64,000 nt of DNA from Luscinia megarhynchos (taxonomy: Eukaryota; Chordata; Aves; Passeriformes; Turdidae), in contig JAPFBE010000002.1 in assembly GCA_034336665.1 (NCBI GenBank), positions 78,436,905 through 78,500,904 of the forward strand, in the 5' to 3' direction. The notes below the pieces were generated by a model. The model had not been told where the DNA came from and ran no database searches. It was given only the letters and a program-made list of their open reading frames with translations. This document shows positions 63,501-64,000 of this stretch, one piece after another (the stretch's first letter is position 1; each line of letters opens with the position of its first letter). Both the position numbers and the translations under genes were made by a program.

Positions 63501-64000
63501 GCCTCCAGATGTTAAATTCCTGAATGCTTCTTCCTATGTCCTAACAGTGTTCACTAATAAGCAGGTTATGACTGCAGCTGACAAGCTGAAGAACCTCTTT
63601 AATTGCAAAAGCAAATCAGTCTAGAGCCTTAGAAGGTATTTTTATTTTCAAACAAGATCAGTTACCAAACACAGGCAACTAAGTCTGGAGCCAGATGGTG
63701 TAATACATTGTAAAAGCAGCACCACTTAATTATCACAACCTTTAGAGCCTCCTAGCAGGTGATTCAGATGAATCTATGGGATGAATCCAGCACATTAATC
63801 TCACAAAGTACCATGCAGCAGATCAGTCCCCAATGCTGCTCACGATGAGGCTCAGCACATGGGAGGAAGCAAGGAGTAAGGACCAGGTGCAAGGACATGC
63901 ACCCATTGCTCCAGGTGTTTGGGACTGGACTTGAGCTTTCCTGCTGTTTCCAGGACTGTAGTTAACTGCCTGCTTTCTTGTTGTATTTTTACTGCCATTT
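60598..64000 (-). other. RAD54B: RAD54B intron running off the window
   Basis: No earlier RAD54B exon (helicase motif I, or the PGSLVNNW-like segment expected just upstream) was found up to 64,000, so at least 3.4 kb is intron. It holds a decayed CR1 at 61130-63114. Confidence 0.7.
61130..63114 (+). mobile_element. Decayed CR1 LINE with ORF2 reverse-transcriptase remnants
   Basis: About 2 kb of a CR1 element in plus orientation, antisense to RAD54B. It starts within ORF2 (tgctgggagtttttcaagaa, then ggtggagcaagagactcctt). It keeps RT traces: LDFSKAFSRVSHS near 62040, SGVPQG.MLGPVLFNIL near 62205-62250, and the catalytic FADD position degraded to FPND near 62297. Later traces are ERDLGIQVDNQINVS, GITSRDPETIIPLCS and KDVDRLEEVQRRAT-like text. 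It ends in a CR1 3' tail (tagatgatgc ... tgattattctataatt). Frame changes and stops interrupt it. It is 5'-truncated and inactive. Confidence 0.9.

Noticed and set aside
63318..63624. Possible further RAD54B exon near the right edge
   Set aside because: Neither strand gives helicase motif I or the segment expected before DHKVEEF, and no suitable junctions were found.
1..64000. tRNA, rRNA, operon-type promoters or plasmid/phage features
   Set aside because: None was recognised. The exon structure and CR1/ERV repeats show vertebrate nuclear DNA.

Overview
The window is nuclear DNA from a bird, most likely a songbird. Coding sequence is split into short exons with GT-AG (once GC-AG) junctions. 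The interspersed repeats are CR1 LINEs plus three solo endogenous-retrovirus LTRs of types I recognise from passerine genomes. I see no prokaryotic features. The gene order (GEM, then RAD54B, both on the minus strand) matches human 8q22.1 as I know it, so this is a conserved vertebrate synteny block.

Layout: 1-6.9 kb is intergenic DNA downstream of GEM. 6.9-15.7 kb is the whole GEM gene on the minus strand: a CRE plus TATA promoter near 15.69-15.73 kb, a short non-coding first exon, four coding exons giving a complete 297-residue RGK-family GTPase, and an AU-rich 3'UTR. 15.7-49.5 kb is a gene-poor spacer of about 34 kb. It holds three solo LTRs (23.57-24.20, 32.26-32.94 and 43.16-44.23 kb), a GC-rich 16-bp minisatellite (39.06-39.71 kb), three antisense CR1 fragments (39.99, 41.80 and 42.25 kb) and some simple repeats. 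49.5-64 kb is the 3' part of RAD54B on the minus strand: eight coding exons encoding the last 533 residues, which cover SNF2 helicase motifs II to VI and the C-terminal tail. The 5' exons (motif I/Ia and the N-terminus) lie beyond 64 kb. A decayed CR1 of about 2 kb sits in the intron at the right-hand edge.

The two genes are functionally unrelated. GEM is an inducible GTP-binding inhibitor of voltage-gated calcium channels and Rho-kinase signalling. RAD54B is a nuclear DNA-translocating ATPase of homologous recombination. All splice junctions were placed by reading frame and motif continuity, and every exon phase is consistent. There is no in-frame stop in either gene. I do not see a previously undescribed system. 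The points most worth checking are a GC-AG intron in RAD54B, the GEM promoter and first exon, the G-quadruplex-prone minisatellite, and a 9-bp identical flank around one LTR.
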